From Labilithrix sp. (lineage in GTDB: Bacteria > Myxococcota > Polyangia > Polyangiales > Polyangiaceae): DNA of 64,000 nt. The stretch is taken from NCBI GenBank assembly GCA_028287035.1, contig JAQBQL010000264.1, positions 7,891 to 71,890 of the forward strand, in the 5' to 3' direction. Positions 35,152 to 44,098 of this stretch are shown here, piece by piece (the stretch's first letter is position 1; the number at the start of each line of letters is the position of its first letter). The notes under the pieces were generated by a model, which saw nothing but the letters and a program-made list of their open reading frames with translations, was not told the origin of the DNA and did not search any database. The position numbers and the translations under genes were made by a program.

Positions 35152-35886
35152 TCACTGCTCGTGGCGGGCCGCGATGCCGTCGAGGACGCAGGCGAGGCCC
35201 TCGTCGAACAGAGCGTCGGGCGAGGCATGCGTCGCGTCGCGCACCGAGAGCGCGAACGTCGGGTACTTGCCCGACTCGACGAGGCGCTGGATGTAGGGCC
35301 ACGAGGCCTCCTGCCACTGCTTCTTGGTGAGCCCGCTCTCACGCTCGGCGCGGAGCTCCCCCGCCTCGCCCCCGATCGCGCCGACCGCGTAGGCCGTCAC
35401 GACGCGCGTGGCGGTCAGCGCAGCATCGATGTCGAAGCCGGGCGCGCGCAGGAACGCGGCGAGCGTCGCCTCGAGATACGCGATCGCGTTGGGCCCGAGG
35501 TGCAGGCGACCGCTCAGGAGCGCGACGAACCACGGGTGCGCGTGCGCCGCCTTGCGCAGCCGGCGCGCGAGCATGCGAACGGCGTCGCGCCACTCGCCGC
35601 GCGGGGCGCCGGCGGACATGATCTCGGCGTAGACGCCGTCCGCCATGAGCTCCAGCAGCTCCTCCTTCGTCTCGAGGTAGCCGTAGAGGCGCATGGGGCC
35701 GGCATCGAGGGCCGCACCCACCTTGCGCAGCGAGACCGCGGCGAGCCCCTCGGCGTCGGCCAGGTCGAAGGCGGCGCGCACGATCTTCTCGCGGCTCAGG
35801 GGCTCGGGCGCGGGACGCGGCGCGGGCTCGGGCCGTTCCCAGACCAGGGGCGCGCGCGGAACCGGGGGCTTGTTGCGGGCAGCCAT
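35152..35886 (-). CDS. TetR-family regulator of the adjacent flavin monooxygenase
   Basis: The product has 244 residues from the ATG at 35886. After a Pro/Arg-rich start, residues 40-90 form the helix-turn-helix: IVRAAFDLADAEGLAAVSLRKVGAALDAGPMRLYGYLETKEELLELM, split over three helices. The rest is the ligand-binding helical domain of the TetR_C type related to drug-efflux and tetracycline repressors. It is transcribed away from the monooxygenase gene, whose start lies 76 bases away. The gap contains a consensus promoter and two related palindromes. It most likely represses both genes until a ligand, perhaps an aromatic or polyketide compound, binds. Confidence 0.9.
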   Translation of the reverse strand: MAARNKPPVPRAPLVWERPEPAPRPAPEPLSREKIVRAAFDLADAEGLAAVSLRKVGAALDAGPMRLYGYLETKEELLELMADGVYAEIMSAGAPRGEWRDAVRMLARRLRKAAHAHPWFVALLSGRLHLGPNAIAYLEATLAAFLRAPGFDIDAALTATRVVTAYAVGAIGGEAGELRAERESGLTKKQWQEASWPYIQRLVESGKYPTFALSVRDATHASPDALFDEGLACVLDGIAARHEQ

Positions 35887-35916
35887 GATGCTTCCCCATC
35901 GCCCGGCCGCGCGCCA

Positions 35917-35943
35917 TTGACAACCATCCCGGCTCGATACACT
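35917..35943 (+). promoter_or_regulatory. Promoter of the flavin monooxygenase gene
   Basis: A perfect TTGACA -35 element (35917-35922) is followed after 15 bases by TACACT (35938-35943), a fair -10 element. The spacing is short, which is common in repressor-controlled promoters. The -10 lies inside the first palindrome at 35934-35950, so bound TetR would block polymerase. Confidence 0.5.
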
Positions 35944-35965
35944 GTATCGATCAATACAACGTATG
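35934..35965. promoter_or_regulatory. Two TetR-type operator palindromes overlapping promoter and start codon
   Basis: Palindrome 1 is TCGATAC-ACT-GTATCGA (35934-35950), a perfect 7-base inverted repeat. Palindrome 2 is ATAC-AAC-GTAT (35954-35964), sharing the ATAC-N3-GTAT core. Their centres are 17 bases apart, about one and a half helical turns. The second overlaps the monooxygenase ATG at 35963. This is a typical arrangement for cooperative binding of a TetR-family repressor encoded next door. Confidence 0.7.
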
Positions 35966-37546
35966 AACATCAAACCCACATCCGTGCCCGTCCTGGTCGT
36001 CGGAGGCAGCCTCGTCGGCCTGTCCGCCGCGATGTTCCTCGCCGCGCGCGGCGTCCCCGTCCTTCTCGTGGAGCGTCACCACGCGAGCTCCCCGCATCCC
36101 CGCGCCATGGGCTTCACCGCTCGCACCATGGAGCTGTTCCGCGACGTGGGGATCGCCTCCGAAATCCCGGAGGCGCCGCCGGGATTCCGGCTCCGCCGCG
36201 CCCGGGTCGAGAGCCTCGCCGGGAGGTGGCTCGACGAGTCCGACTGGACCCCGGCGCGCGAGGCCGCGGCGCCTCCACCGTCCGACGCGTCGCCGAGCAC
36301 GGGGGCAGCGATCCCGCAGGACCGGCTCGAGCCGCTGCTCCGCGCGCGGGCCACGGCGCTCGGCGCGGAGCTCCGCCTCGGCACCGCGCTCGTCAGCTTC
36401 GTGCAGGACGCGGACGGCGTGACCGCCACGCTCGAGGACCGCGCGACCGGTGAGCAGCGCACCGTGCGCGCCGCGTACCTCGTCGCCGCCGATGGCAACC
36501 GGAGCCCGGTCCGCGAGGCGCTCGGGATCCCGCGCCGTGGCCCCGGTCACCTCCGCACCCTGCGCAGCGTGCTCTTCCGCGCGCCGCTGGAGCCTTACCT
36601 CGAGAAGGGCGTCTCCCAGTTCGAGATCGATCAGCCGGACCTGAAGGCGTTCCTCACCACCTACGCGGACGGTCGCTGGGTGCTCATGTTCCACGACGAC
36701 GAGGAGCGCGACGCGCCGACGCTCATCGCGAAGATCGGGCAGGCGATCGGGCGCGACGATCTGCCCATCGAGATCCTCGCCACCGGGCGGTGGGAGCTCA
36801 CGGCGCTCGTCGCGGAGCGCTTCTCGGAGGGCCGCGTCTTCCTCGCCGGCGACGCGGCGCACACGTTGCCGCCGACGCGCGGCGGCTTCGGCGCGAACAC
36901 CGGTATCCACGACGCGCACAACCTCGCGTGGAAGCTCGCGGCCGTCCTCGCGGGCACGAGCTCCCCCGCCCTGCTGGAGACGTACGATGCCGAGCGCCGC
37001 CCGGTCGCGTGGTCACGTCTCGAGCAGACCTTCGCGCGGCCCGACTACGCGGCGCACGCCGGTGACGTGGCAGCGAGGGTGAGCATCCTCGACGACGTGG
37101 CCCTCGAGCTCGGCGCGCTCTATCGATCGACGGCGGTGCTGGGCGCAGGGGCCGAGCTGCCCGAGGCCGCCACTCCCGCGGCATGGGCCGGTCAGCCAGG
37201 GACGCGGGCTCCGCACCTGTGGATCCGGAAGGAGGGCGCCCGGGTGTCGACGCTCGATCTACTCGGCCGGGACTGGGTGCTGCTCGCCGAGGCCGAGGCA
37301 TGGAGCGCCGCTGCGGCGGCGGCGGCAGCGCGCCTCGGCATCGACGTCGAGGTCGTGCGCCCGGGCGCGGACGTGACCTTCGCGAACCAGCACGCGTTCG
37401 AGCGCGCCTTCGGGGTCGGGCCACGCGGCGCCTTGCTCGTCAGGCCCGACGGTCACGTGGCGTGGCGCTCGTTCGACGCGCCCGCCGATCCCGCGGGCGC
37501 GCTGGTGGCGGCCCTCGCGCAGGTCTCCAGCGCGACCGGCGCGTAG
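35963..37546 (+). CDS. FAD-dependent aromatic hydroxylase (class A flavin monooxygenase)
   Basis: The protein has 527 residues. The N-terminal FAD-binding loop is VVGGSLVGLSAA. The DG motif that contacts both FAD and NADPH is in VAADGNRSPVR. The GD motif is VFLAGDAAHTLPPTRGGFGANTGIHDAHNLAWKL, cited in two parts. The last 150 residues form the thioredoxin-like C-terminal domain found in phenol hydroxylases and polyketide hydroxylases such as RdmE and OxyS. It uses NAD(P)H and O2 to hydroxylate an aromatic ring. Pairing with a TetR repressor suggests detoxification or inactivation of an aromatic antibiotic (compare TetX-like enzymes). The N-terminus is fixed by the operator overlap and the fold. 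Confidence 0.93.
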   Translation: MNIKPTSVPVLVVGGSLVGLSAAMFLAARGVPVLLVERHHASSPHPRAMGFTARTMELFRDVGIASEIPEAPPGFRLRRARVESLAGRWLDESDWTPAREAAAPPPSDASPSTGAAIPQDRLEPLLRARATALGAELRLGTALVSFVQDADGVTATLEDRATGEQRTVRAAYLVAADGNRSPVREALGIPRRGPGHLRTLRSVLFRAPLEPYLEKGVSQFEIDQPDLKAFLTTYADGRWVLMFHDDEERDAPTLIAKIGQAIGRDDLPIEILATGRWELTALVAERFSEGRVFLAGDAAHTLPPTRGGFGANTGIHDAHNLAWKLAAVLAGTSSPALLETYDAERRPVAWSRLEQTFARPDYAAHAGDVAARVSILDDVALELGALYRSTAVLGAGAELPEAATPAAWAGQPGTRAPHLWIRKEGARVSTLDLLGRDWVLLAEAEAWSAAAAAAAARLGIDVEVVRPGADVTFANQHAFERAFGVGPRGALLVRPDGHVAWRSFDAPADPAGALVAALAQVSSATGA

Positions 37547-37597
37547 CGCCCGTTCGACGCCCTCGCGAGCCGCGCCGGGTCGTGACAAGGTGCGGTC

Positions 37598-38368
37598 ATG
37601 TCCGAACCGCTCGTCCTCCAGGAGCGCCACGGCGGCGCCGCTCTCCTCACGCTGAACCAGGGGGCCCGGCGGAACGTGCTGTCGGCTGCGCTCGTCGATG
37701 CGCTCGGCGCCGCGTACGACGCGCTCGAGGCCGACGACTCGGTGCACGCGGTCGTCCTCACCGGCGCCGGTCCCGCGTTCTGCGCCGGCGCCGAGCTGTC
37801 CGTGCTGCGCGCCGCCGCCGACGGCAAGTTCGACGACGTCCGCAAGGTGTACGAGGGCTTCCTCCGCGTCCTTCGCTCACCGCTGCCCACCATCGCAGCG
37901 GTCAACGGACCGGCAGTGGGCGCAGGCTTCAACCTGACGCTCGCGTGCGACGTTCGCCTGGCGAGCCGCGCCGCCGTGTTCGACACGCGCTTCCAGAAGC
38001 TCCGCCTGCATCCGGGCGGCGGTCACGCGTGGCTGCTCGCCCGCGCGGTCGGCCCCCAGCACGCGATGCTCGCCACCGCCTTCGGCCAGGTCTGGGACGC
38101 GGAGCGCGCGCGCGAGGTGGGGCTCGTCGCCTCGGTCCACGATCCGGCCGAGCTCGTGCCGGCGGCGCTCGCGATCGCACAGCGCATGGACGGCCAGGAG
38201 AGCGTCTTCACGCGGCGCCTCGTCGACACGATGCGCCGCGCGCTCGGCACGCCGACGCACGTCGAGGCGCTCGCCCAGGAGACCGAGGCCCAGCTGTGGT
38301 CGACGACGCGCCCCGCCTTCCTCGAGGGCCTCGCTGCGATCGAGCGACAGGTCGCGCGGACCAAGTGA
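37598..38368 (+). CDS. Enoyl-CoA hydratase/isomerase-family protein
   Basis: The protein has 256 residues and the crotonase fold: RRNVLSAALVDALGAAY, oxyanion-hole residues in AFCAGAEL and GPAVGAGFNL, and ACDVRLAS. Both usual glutamates of enoyl-CoA hydratase are uncertain: the second region reads KLRLHPGGGHAWLLARAVG, with no Glu at the hydratase position. It may therefore be an isomerase, dehalogenase-like or other crotonase reaction. It starts 51 bases after the monooxygenase stop and may be cotranscribed with it. Confidence 0.85.
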   Translation: MSEPLVLQERHGGAALLTLNQGARRNVLSAALVDALGAAYDALEADDSVHAVVLTGAGPAFCAGAELSVLRAAADGKFDDVRKVYEGFLRVLRSPLPTIAAVNGPAVGAGFNLTLACDVRLASRAAVFDTRFQKLRLHPGGGHAWLLARAVGPQHAMLATAFGQVWDAERAREVGLVASVHDPAELVPAALAIAQRMDGQESVFTRRLVDTMRRALGTPTHVEALAQETEAQLWSTTRPAFLEGLAAIERQVARTK

Positions 38369-38419
38369 TCGCGCTCGCGGGCGCTTTCTTCGCGCTATGA
38401 ACGGAGGCGAGCCCGCATC

Positions 38420-39901
38420 ATGACGAAATTCCCGTTCGAGAACACGTACGCCAAGCTCCCGGACCGCTTCTTCGCGCGCGTGCAGCCGACGAAGGTGCAG
38501 GGGCCCAGCCTGGTGAAGCTCAACGTTCCGCTGGCCGAGCTCCTCGGGCTCGACGTGGCGGCGCTCGACCCGGAGACGGCCGCGCAGATCTTCTCCGGCA
38601 ACACGCCACCGGAGGGCGCCGATCCGATCGCGCTCGCCTATGCCGGCCACCAGTTCGGCGGCTTCTCGCGGCAGCTCGGCGACGGCCGCGCCATCCTCCT
38701 CGGCGAGATCATCGCCAAGGACGGGAAGCGGCGCGACGTGCAGCTCAAGGGATCCGGGCGGACGCCGTGGTCACGCGGGGGCGACGGGCGGGCCGCGCTC
38801 GGCCCGGTGCTGCGCGAGTATCTCGTGAGCGAGACCATGCACGCGTTCGGCATCCCGACCACGCGGGCGCTCGCGGCCGTGACGACCGGCGAGCCGGTGT
38901 TCCGCGAGGGCGCGCTACCGGGCGCGGTGCTCACGCGCGTCGCGGCGAGCCACCTCCGCGTCGGAACGTTCGAGTACTTCGGCGCGCGGAACGACAAGGA
39001 GGCACTCCAGGTCCTCGCCGGTTATGCCCTCGAGCGGCATTACCCGGAGGCCAAGGGCAGCGGCAACGACGCCCTCGCGCTGCTCGAGCGCGTGATCGAG
39101 GCGCAGGCGAACCTCGTCGCGCGCTGGTTGGGCGTCGGGTTCATCCACGGCGTGATGAACACCGACAACAGCTCGATCTCGGGCGAGACCATCGATTACG
39201 GGCCGTGCGCGTTCCTCGACCGGTACGACCCCAATACCTTCTTCAGCTCCATCGATCAGCGCGGCCGTTACGCGTATTCGAACCAGCCCGGCATTGCCCA
39301 GTGGAACCTCGCGCGCCTCGCGGAGTCCCTGCTCCCGCTCTTCGCCGATACCGAAGAAGAGGCGGTGAAGCTCGCGATGGATCGGCTCGCGCGATTCCCC
39401 GCGATCTTCGAGGAGGCGCACGGCCGCATGCTGCGCGCGAAGCTCGGGCTCGGTGAAGGCGGCGACCTGAAGGAAGATCGCGCGCTCGGGCTCGATCTGC
39501 TCGAGCGCATGGCCGCGGGCGACGCGGACTTCACCCTCGTGTTCCGCGCGTTGTGCGCGGCAGCGGAGGATCCCGCGAACGACAAGGACGTGTCCGTTCT
39601 CTTCTCCGTCGCGGGCGCGTACCACGAGTGGGCGGAGCGCTGGCGGGCGCGCCTCGCGAAGGACGAGACGACTCCGGCCGCACGCGCCGCGTCGATGAGG
39701 CGCGCGAATCCGGCCTTCATTCCCCGCAATCACCGGGTCGAAGAGGCGCTTGCCGCGGCCGTGCTGCGGAAGGATTTCGGGCCCTTCGAGCGCTTGCTCG
39801 CGGTCCTCTCCCGCCCTTACGACGACCAGCCCGAGCACGCGGAGCTCACCGAGCCGCCGCCCGACACGTGGACCGATTACCAGACGTTCTGCGGGACGTG
39901 A
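38420..39901 (+). CDS. selO: SelO protein adenylyltransferase (AMPylase) pseudokinase
   Basis: The protein has 493 residues, the usual length. SelO motifs are AYAGHQFGGFSRQLGDGRA at about 74-92 (cited as its core GHQFGGF), LKGSGRTPWSRGGDGRA, HGVMNTDNSSISGETIDYGP with the metal-binding Asn/Asp, and the C-terminal FCGT. The family transfers AMP from ATP to Ser, Thr or Tyr of proteins and protects against oxidative stress. Many members carry a conserved Cys near the C-terminus, and the Cys in FCGT is kept here. The gene is 51 bases after the crotonase gene and convergent with a hydrolase gene. Confidence 0.95.
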   Translation: MTKFPFENTYAKLPDRFFARVQPTKVQGPSLVKLNVPLAELLGLDVAALDPETAAQIFSGNTPPEGADPIALAYAGHQFGGFSRQLGDGRAILLGEIIAKDGKRRDVQLKGSGRTPWSRGGDGRAALGPVLREYLVSETMHAFGIPTTRALAAVTTGEPVFREGALPGAVLTRVAASHLRVGTFEYFGARNDKEALQVLAGYALERHYPEAKGSGNDALALLERVIEAQANLVARWLGVGFIHGVMNTDNSSISGETIDYGPCAFLDRYDPNTFFSSIDQRGRYAYSNQPGIAQWNLARLAESLLPLFADTEEEAVKLAMDRLARFPAIFEEAHGRMLRAKLGLGEGGDLKEDRALGLDLLERMAAGDADFTLVFRALCAAAEDPANDKDVSVLFSVAGAYHEWAERWRARLAKDETTPAARAASMRRANPAFIPRNHRVEEALAAAVLRKDFGPFERLLAVLSRPYDDQPEHAELTEPPPDTWTDYQTFCGT

Positions 39902-39904
39902 CGC

Positions 39905-40585
39905 TCAGCCCGCGCCCGCCCTGCTCGCGTCGATGAGGTAGGCCGCGACATCGTCCGGATTGGACAGCGTCATCATGTGACCCCCCGGCCGCACGTCGAC
40001 GTCGATTCCCAGGCGCTCCCGGGCGATGCGGCGCTGGAACTCCGGCGGGAAGAGCCGGTCGCCGGCGCCCGCGAGCACGTGGATGGGGACCGCGGGCCAC
40101 GCCAGGAACGCGCACGGCTGGGCCTGGGTGGTCTTCGTCTCGTTGCGGTCGTGACGCTTCGCCTCCTCCGCGAGCGCCGGCGCGAGGTCGTGCCAGAAGT
40201 AGGTATCCATGTCCATCTCGCGCGGATATCCGCCGGCGTCGGCGGCGGCCTCGCGCGCCGCCTGCGACCCGGTCGCCTCCCGCCACGCCAGGGGAGTCTC
40301 ACCCGGGAGCGGAATCATCGCATTGACGAGGACGAGCGCACGGAGGCGCATGCGCGGCGCGGCCATCGCTGCCGTGAAGCCGCCGAGCGAAGCGGCCGCG
40401 AGCACCACCTCGTCGCCCCCTGCGGCAGAGACGACGAGATCGGCGTATTCGGGAAAGCCGGCGCGCTCGTCCTCACCTGGAAGCTCGACGACGATCGTCT
40501 CGTCCCCTGCGGCACGAAGCAGCGCGGCGACCGGCGACCACGTGAAGGCAACCCCACCCGAGCCGGGAACGAGCACGTACTTCAT
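39905..40585 (-). CDS. Alpha/beta hydrolase
   Basis: The product has 226 residues from the ATG at 40585, at the canonical start MKYVLVPG. It has an alpha/beta-hydrolase fold: oxyanion region PGSGGVAFTW, nucleophile elbow AAASLGGFTA (Ser in S-L-G-G), acid near GAGDRLFPPEF, and catalytic His in GGHMMTLSNPDDVA. It resembles salicylate-esterase-like or MenH-like hydrolases with an unknown substrate. The gene is divergent from the aldo/keto reductase gene (83 bases between starts). Confidence 0.88.
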   Translation of the reverse strand: MKYVLVPGSGGVAFTWSPVAALLRAAGDETIVVELPGEDERAGFPEYADLVVSAAGGDEVVLAAASLGGFTAAMAAPRMRLRALVLVNAMIPLPGETPLAWREATGSQAAREAAADAGGYPREMDMDTYFWHDLAPALAEEAKRHDRNETKTTQAQPCAFLAWPAVPIHVLAGAGDRLFPPEFQRRIARERLGIDVDVRPGGHMMTLSNPDDVAAYLIDASRAGAG

Positions 40586-40668
40586 CGGGCGATGGTCGCC
40601 AGGATCGACTCCCGTTGCAACTGGCGAACACCGGCCGAGGGGTGCATGCTGCCCGCGGAGGAACGAGC

Positions 40669-41670
40669 ATGAAGTACCAGCGACTGGGCACGACGGGCAT
40701 GCGGGTCTCGCGCATCTGCCTGGGTTGCATGAGCTACGGCGACCCCGACGCGAGCATTCCCGGAGCTCCCCTCGGCTGGAAGTGGGCACTCCGCGAGCCC
40801 GAGGCCATGCCGTTCTTCAAGCGCGCCATCGAGCTGGGCATCAACTTCTTCGACACCGCCAACGTGTACAGCTTCGGCGCGAGCGAGGAGATCACCGGCC
40901 GCGCCGTGAAGGAGCTCGCGCGCCGCGAGGACGTGGTCATCGCGACGAAGGTGTTCAACACGATGCGTCCGGGACCCAACGGTCGCGGCCTGTCGCGCGT
41001 CGCGATCATGCACGAGGTCGACGCGAGCCTGAAGCGGCTGCAGACCGATTACATCGATCTCTACCAGATTCACCGCTGGGACGACGCGACGCCCATCGAG
41101 GAGACCATGGAGGCACTCCACGACGTCGTGAAGGCGGGCAAGGCTCGCTACCTCGGCGCCTCGTCGATGTGGGCCTGGCAGTTCGCGAAGGCGCAGCACG
41201 TCGCCGAGAAGAACGGGTGGACGAAGTTCGTCACCATGCAAAACCACTACAACCTGCTCTATCGCGAGGAGGAGCGGGAGATGAACCCGCTCTGCGTCGA
41301 CCAGGGGGTCGGCCTCGTGCCGTGGAGCCCACTCGCGCGCGGCAAGCTCGCGCGTGCTCCCGAGGCGAAGAGCACGCTGCGCTCCGAGACCGACCAGTTC
41401 GGCAAGCGCCTCTACGCGGCGAACGAGGAGGCGGACGGCCGCGTCCTCGCTGCGCTCGACGGCGTCGCCAAAGCGCGGGACCTGCCGCATGCGCAGGTCG
41501 CGCTCGCATGGCTGCTCCAGAGGCCGAACGTGACCGCGCCGATCGTCGGCGCGACGAAGATGAAGCACCTCGAGGACGCGGTCGCCGCGCTCGACGTGAA
41601 GCTCACCCCGGCCGAGGTGAAGGCCCTCGAGGAGCCCTACGCGCCTCACCCGGTGGCCGGCTTCGGCTGA
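40669..41670 (+). CDS. Aldo/keto reductase
   Basis: The product has 333 residues from the ATG at 40669, behind a GGAG site. It has the AKR TIM-barrel pattern: GTTGMRVSRICLGCMSYGD, FDTANVYSFGASEE (catalytic Asp and Tyr), the Lys in VVIATKVF, and His in YQIHRWD. It belongs to the YajO/YakC-like group, which reduces aldehydes with NADPH. Its stop codon abuts the stop of the GH92 gene with no spacer, forming TGATCA. Confidence 0.92.
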   Translation: MKYQRLGTTGMRVSRICLGCMSYGDPDASIPGAPLGWKWALREPEAMPFFKRAIELGINFFDTANVYSFGASEEITGRAVKELARREDVVIATKVFNTMRPGPNGRGLSRVAIMHEVDASLKRLQTDYIDLYQIHRWDDATPIEETMEALHDVVKAGKARYLGASSMWAWQFAKAQHVAEKNGWTKFVTMQNHYNLLYREEEREMNPLCVDQGVGLVPWSPLARGKLARAPEAKSTLRSETDQFGKRLYAANEEADGRVLAALDGVAKARDLPHAQVALAWLLQRPNVTAPIVGATKMKHLEDAVAALDVKLTPAEVKALEEPYAPHPVAGFG

Positions 41671-43989
41671 TCACGGGACGGGCGGCCGGTCCGTCGGCGC
41701 GCTGCCGAAGGCCGGGTTGGCGGCCGGTCCGAGGTCGACCTCCAGATCGCCGCCGCGCCCGATCTCGTCCCACGTGACGAACGCGCCCGTTCGTGCCACG
41801 CCGTTGACGCGAAAGGCCTGCACGTAGGCATTGTCCGGCCCGGCGGCGCTCGCCGCGATGGTGAGCGCCTGCCCGTTACCGAGCGTCACGACGACCTTCG
41901 GAAACCACGGGCTGCCCAGCACGAGCGTCCCCGATCCCGGCACCGCGGGATACAGGCCGAGCATGGCCCACACCTGCCACGCCGACGTGGCGCCGAGATC
42001 GTCGTTGCCCGGCAGCCCCGCGGGCGTCGTGCCGTAGGTCTCGCGCAGCAAGCGGCGCACCGTCGCCTGCGTGCGGTGCGCGGCGCCCGCATACGCGTAG
42101 AGCCACGGAGTGGCGAATTGCGGTTCGTTTCCCATGTAGAAGTAAGGCCGCGAGACCCCGGCATTCACCTCGGTGAAGAGCGCATCGAGGCGCGTGACCG
42201 CCGCCGCGTCACCACCGAGCGCGGTGATGAGCCCGTACGGGTCCTGGGGCGCGAGGAACGTGTACTGCGCGGGATTTCCTTCGGTGAAACCGGCGCGTCC
42301 GCCAGGCGGGGTCGGGATGAACACCGGCTTTCCCCCGGCATCGTCCGGCTGACGCGGCTGGGGCATCGGCCCGCCCGGCGCCGCGGCGTCGAACACGTTC
42401 TTCCACGATCCGGCGCGCGTCGCGTAGGTCGCGCTCGCTGCCGCGTCGCCGGCGAACCTCGCGAGCTGAGCGACCGCGAAGTCGGCAATCGCATATTCCT
42501 GGGTGATGGAGACCGACCCTTCGAGCGCGGTGCCGGTGCCGGGGCAGTAGCCCTTCGCCAGGTATTCGGCGAGGCACGGCCGCGCGACCGACGCATTGCA
42601 CTTCGCCGCCGGGTCGGAAGCATTCTTCTCGGCGAGCGCGAGCGCCTGGGGAAGGTCGAAGTCACGGGCGCCGAAGGCCCACGCGTTGGCGAGCGCGGGC
42701 GCGGCTGGGTCGCCGATCATCATCCCCGAGTCGTCGTTCGCGATGGACCAGCGGGGGAGCGCGCCGCATTCCGTCCCCGCCCCGAGCAACGATCGCATGA
42801 CGTCGCTCGTCTCGCGCGGCGCGAGGATCGACGCGAGCTGCACCCAGGAGCGGTAGACGTCCCAGCCCGAGAAGTTTGCATACCTCGGGTGTGCGGTATC
42901 GACGTGAACCTTCCCGTCGAACCCGATGAAGCTTCCGTCGACGTCGCTGAAGACCGCGGGCTGGAGGAGCGCGTGATAGATCGACGTGTAGAGGCGCTTC
43001 TTGCCGTCGTCGTCGCCGCCCTCCACCTGCACCTTGGCGAGCCGGTCGTTCCACGCGGCGAGCGCCGCCGCGTGAGTCGCCTCGAAGTCGAACGTCGGGG
43101 CCTCGGCGTCCAGGTTCGCCTGCGCGTGCTCGACGCTGACGTACGACAGGCCGACCTTCATGTTCACGACGCGCGATGCATCCGTGGGGAAGTGGACGTA
43201 CATGCCGCTGTTGATGCCGCTCCCGTCCCGCACTCCCGGTGCGTCGACGCCATTCGCGGTCGTGCCGAACGTGTCGAACGGGCGATCGAACCGCACCGCG
43301 TAGTAGATGCGGTACTTCGAGGCCTTCGCGCAGAAGCGCGCGCCGTCGCGTGAGCCCGTGATCGTGTCGTTCCCGACGACATGGCTCTCGAACCCGTCGA
43401 CCGCGACGTTGATGACATCGGCGATGTTGTTGCCGGTGAGGTGCACGTAGGCCTCGGCGCCCTCCGGAAACGTGAACCGCGAGAGGCCGGTGCGGGGCGT
43501 CGCCGTCAGGTCGACGACGATGCCGGACGCGAGCTTCACCTCGTAGAACCCGGGCGACGCCTTCTCGTCCTCGTGCGCGAATGGCGCCTGGGGCTGCTCA
43601 CCCCATTCCGGCCTGCTCGCATAGGGCAAGAACTGCAGATCCCGGAGCGCCGCGCAGCCCGCGCCGTTGAGATGCGTGACGCTGAATGCCGTGATGGCGG
43701 TATCCGAGTAATGGTACCCGGGCGGATCGCTGCGCGTCGTGTCGGGGCTGAATTGCACCATGCCGAACGGCAGAGCGGCGCCGGGATAGGTGGCGCCGGT
43801 CAGCCCGTTTCCGACCGGATCCGGAGACACCGCGTCGCCGGTTCCGATGAACGGGTCGACGAAGGCGGCGAGGCCGGTGGCCGTCGCCGTGACCGGGACC
43901 ACGGGCGCGGCGGACGGCGCGTCCGTCGACGTGCTGCACGCCGCAGGAAGGAGGACGGCGAGCACCAGCGCGAGAAGTCGGCGATTCAT
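41671..43989 (-). CDS. Secreted GH92-family alpha-mannosidase lipoprotein
   Basis: The protein has 772 residues. A lipoprotein signal ends in LPAAC. Family 92 motifs follow in order: VDPFIGTGD, GATYPGAALPFGMVQFSPDT, FSVTHLNGAGC, FSGWDVYRSWVQL, a GNEPQFATPWLYAYAG segment (catalytic Glu) and GNDDLGATSAWQVWAMLGLYP (Asp pair), each quoted only in part. GH92 enzymes are calcium-dependent exo-mannosidases acting on alpha-1,2 or other mannose linkages of eukaryotic glycans. A surface-anchored form fits a bacterium that eats fungi or other eukaryotic remains. About eight cysteines are present. Confidence 0.94.
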   Translation of the reverse strand: MNRRLLALVLAVLLPAACSTSTDAPSAAPVVPVTATATGLAAFVDPFIGTGDAVSPDPVGNGLTGATYPGAALPFGMVQFSPDTTRSDPPGYHYSDTAITAFSVTHLNGAGCAALRDLQFLPYASRPEWGEQPQAPFAHEDEKASPGFYEVKLASGIVVDLTATPRTGLSRFTFPEGAEAYVHLTGNNIADVINVAVDGFESHVVGNDTITGSRDGARFCAKASKYRIYYAVRFDRPFDTFGTTANGVDAPGVRDGSGINSGMYVHFPTDASRVVNMKVGLSYVSVEHAQANLDAEAPTFDFEATHAAALAAWNDRLAKVQVEGGDDDGKKRLYTSIYHALLQPAVFSDVDGSFIGFDGKVHVDTAHPRYANFSGWDVYRSWVQLASILAPRETSDVMRSLLGAGTECGALPRWSIANDDSGMMIGDPAAPALANAWAFGARDFDLPQALALAEKNASDPAAKCNASVARPCLAEYLAKGYCPGTGTALEGSVSITQEYAIADFAVAQLARFAGDAAASATYATRAGSWKNVFDAAAPGGPMPQPRQPDDAGGKPVFIPTPPGGRAGFTEGNPAQYTFLAPQDPYGLITALGGDAAAVTRLDALFTEVNAGVSRPYFYMGNEPQFATPWLYAYAGAAHRTQATVRRLLRETYGTTPAGLPGNDDLGATSAWQVWAMLGLYPAVPGSGTLVLGSPWFPKVVVTLGNGQALTIAASAAGPDNAYVQAFRVNGVARTGAFVTWDEIGRGGDLEVDLGPAANPAFGSAPTDRPPVP

Positions 43990-44098
43990 CTGGCGCGATG
44001 GTAGCGACTGACCGCCAAAGCGCCACGTGCGCCCGCGCTGCGGACGGCGCGCGCGACACTCTGCGCGAAGTGCGCAGCGGGGTCGTGACCGCCGGTGG

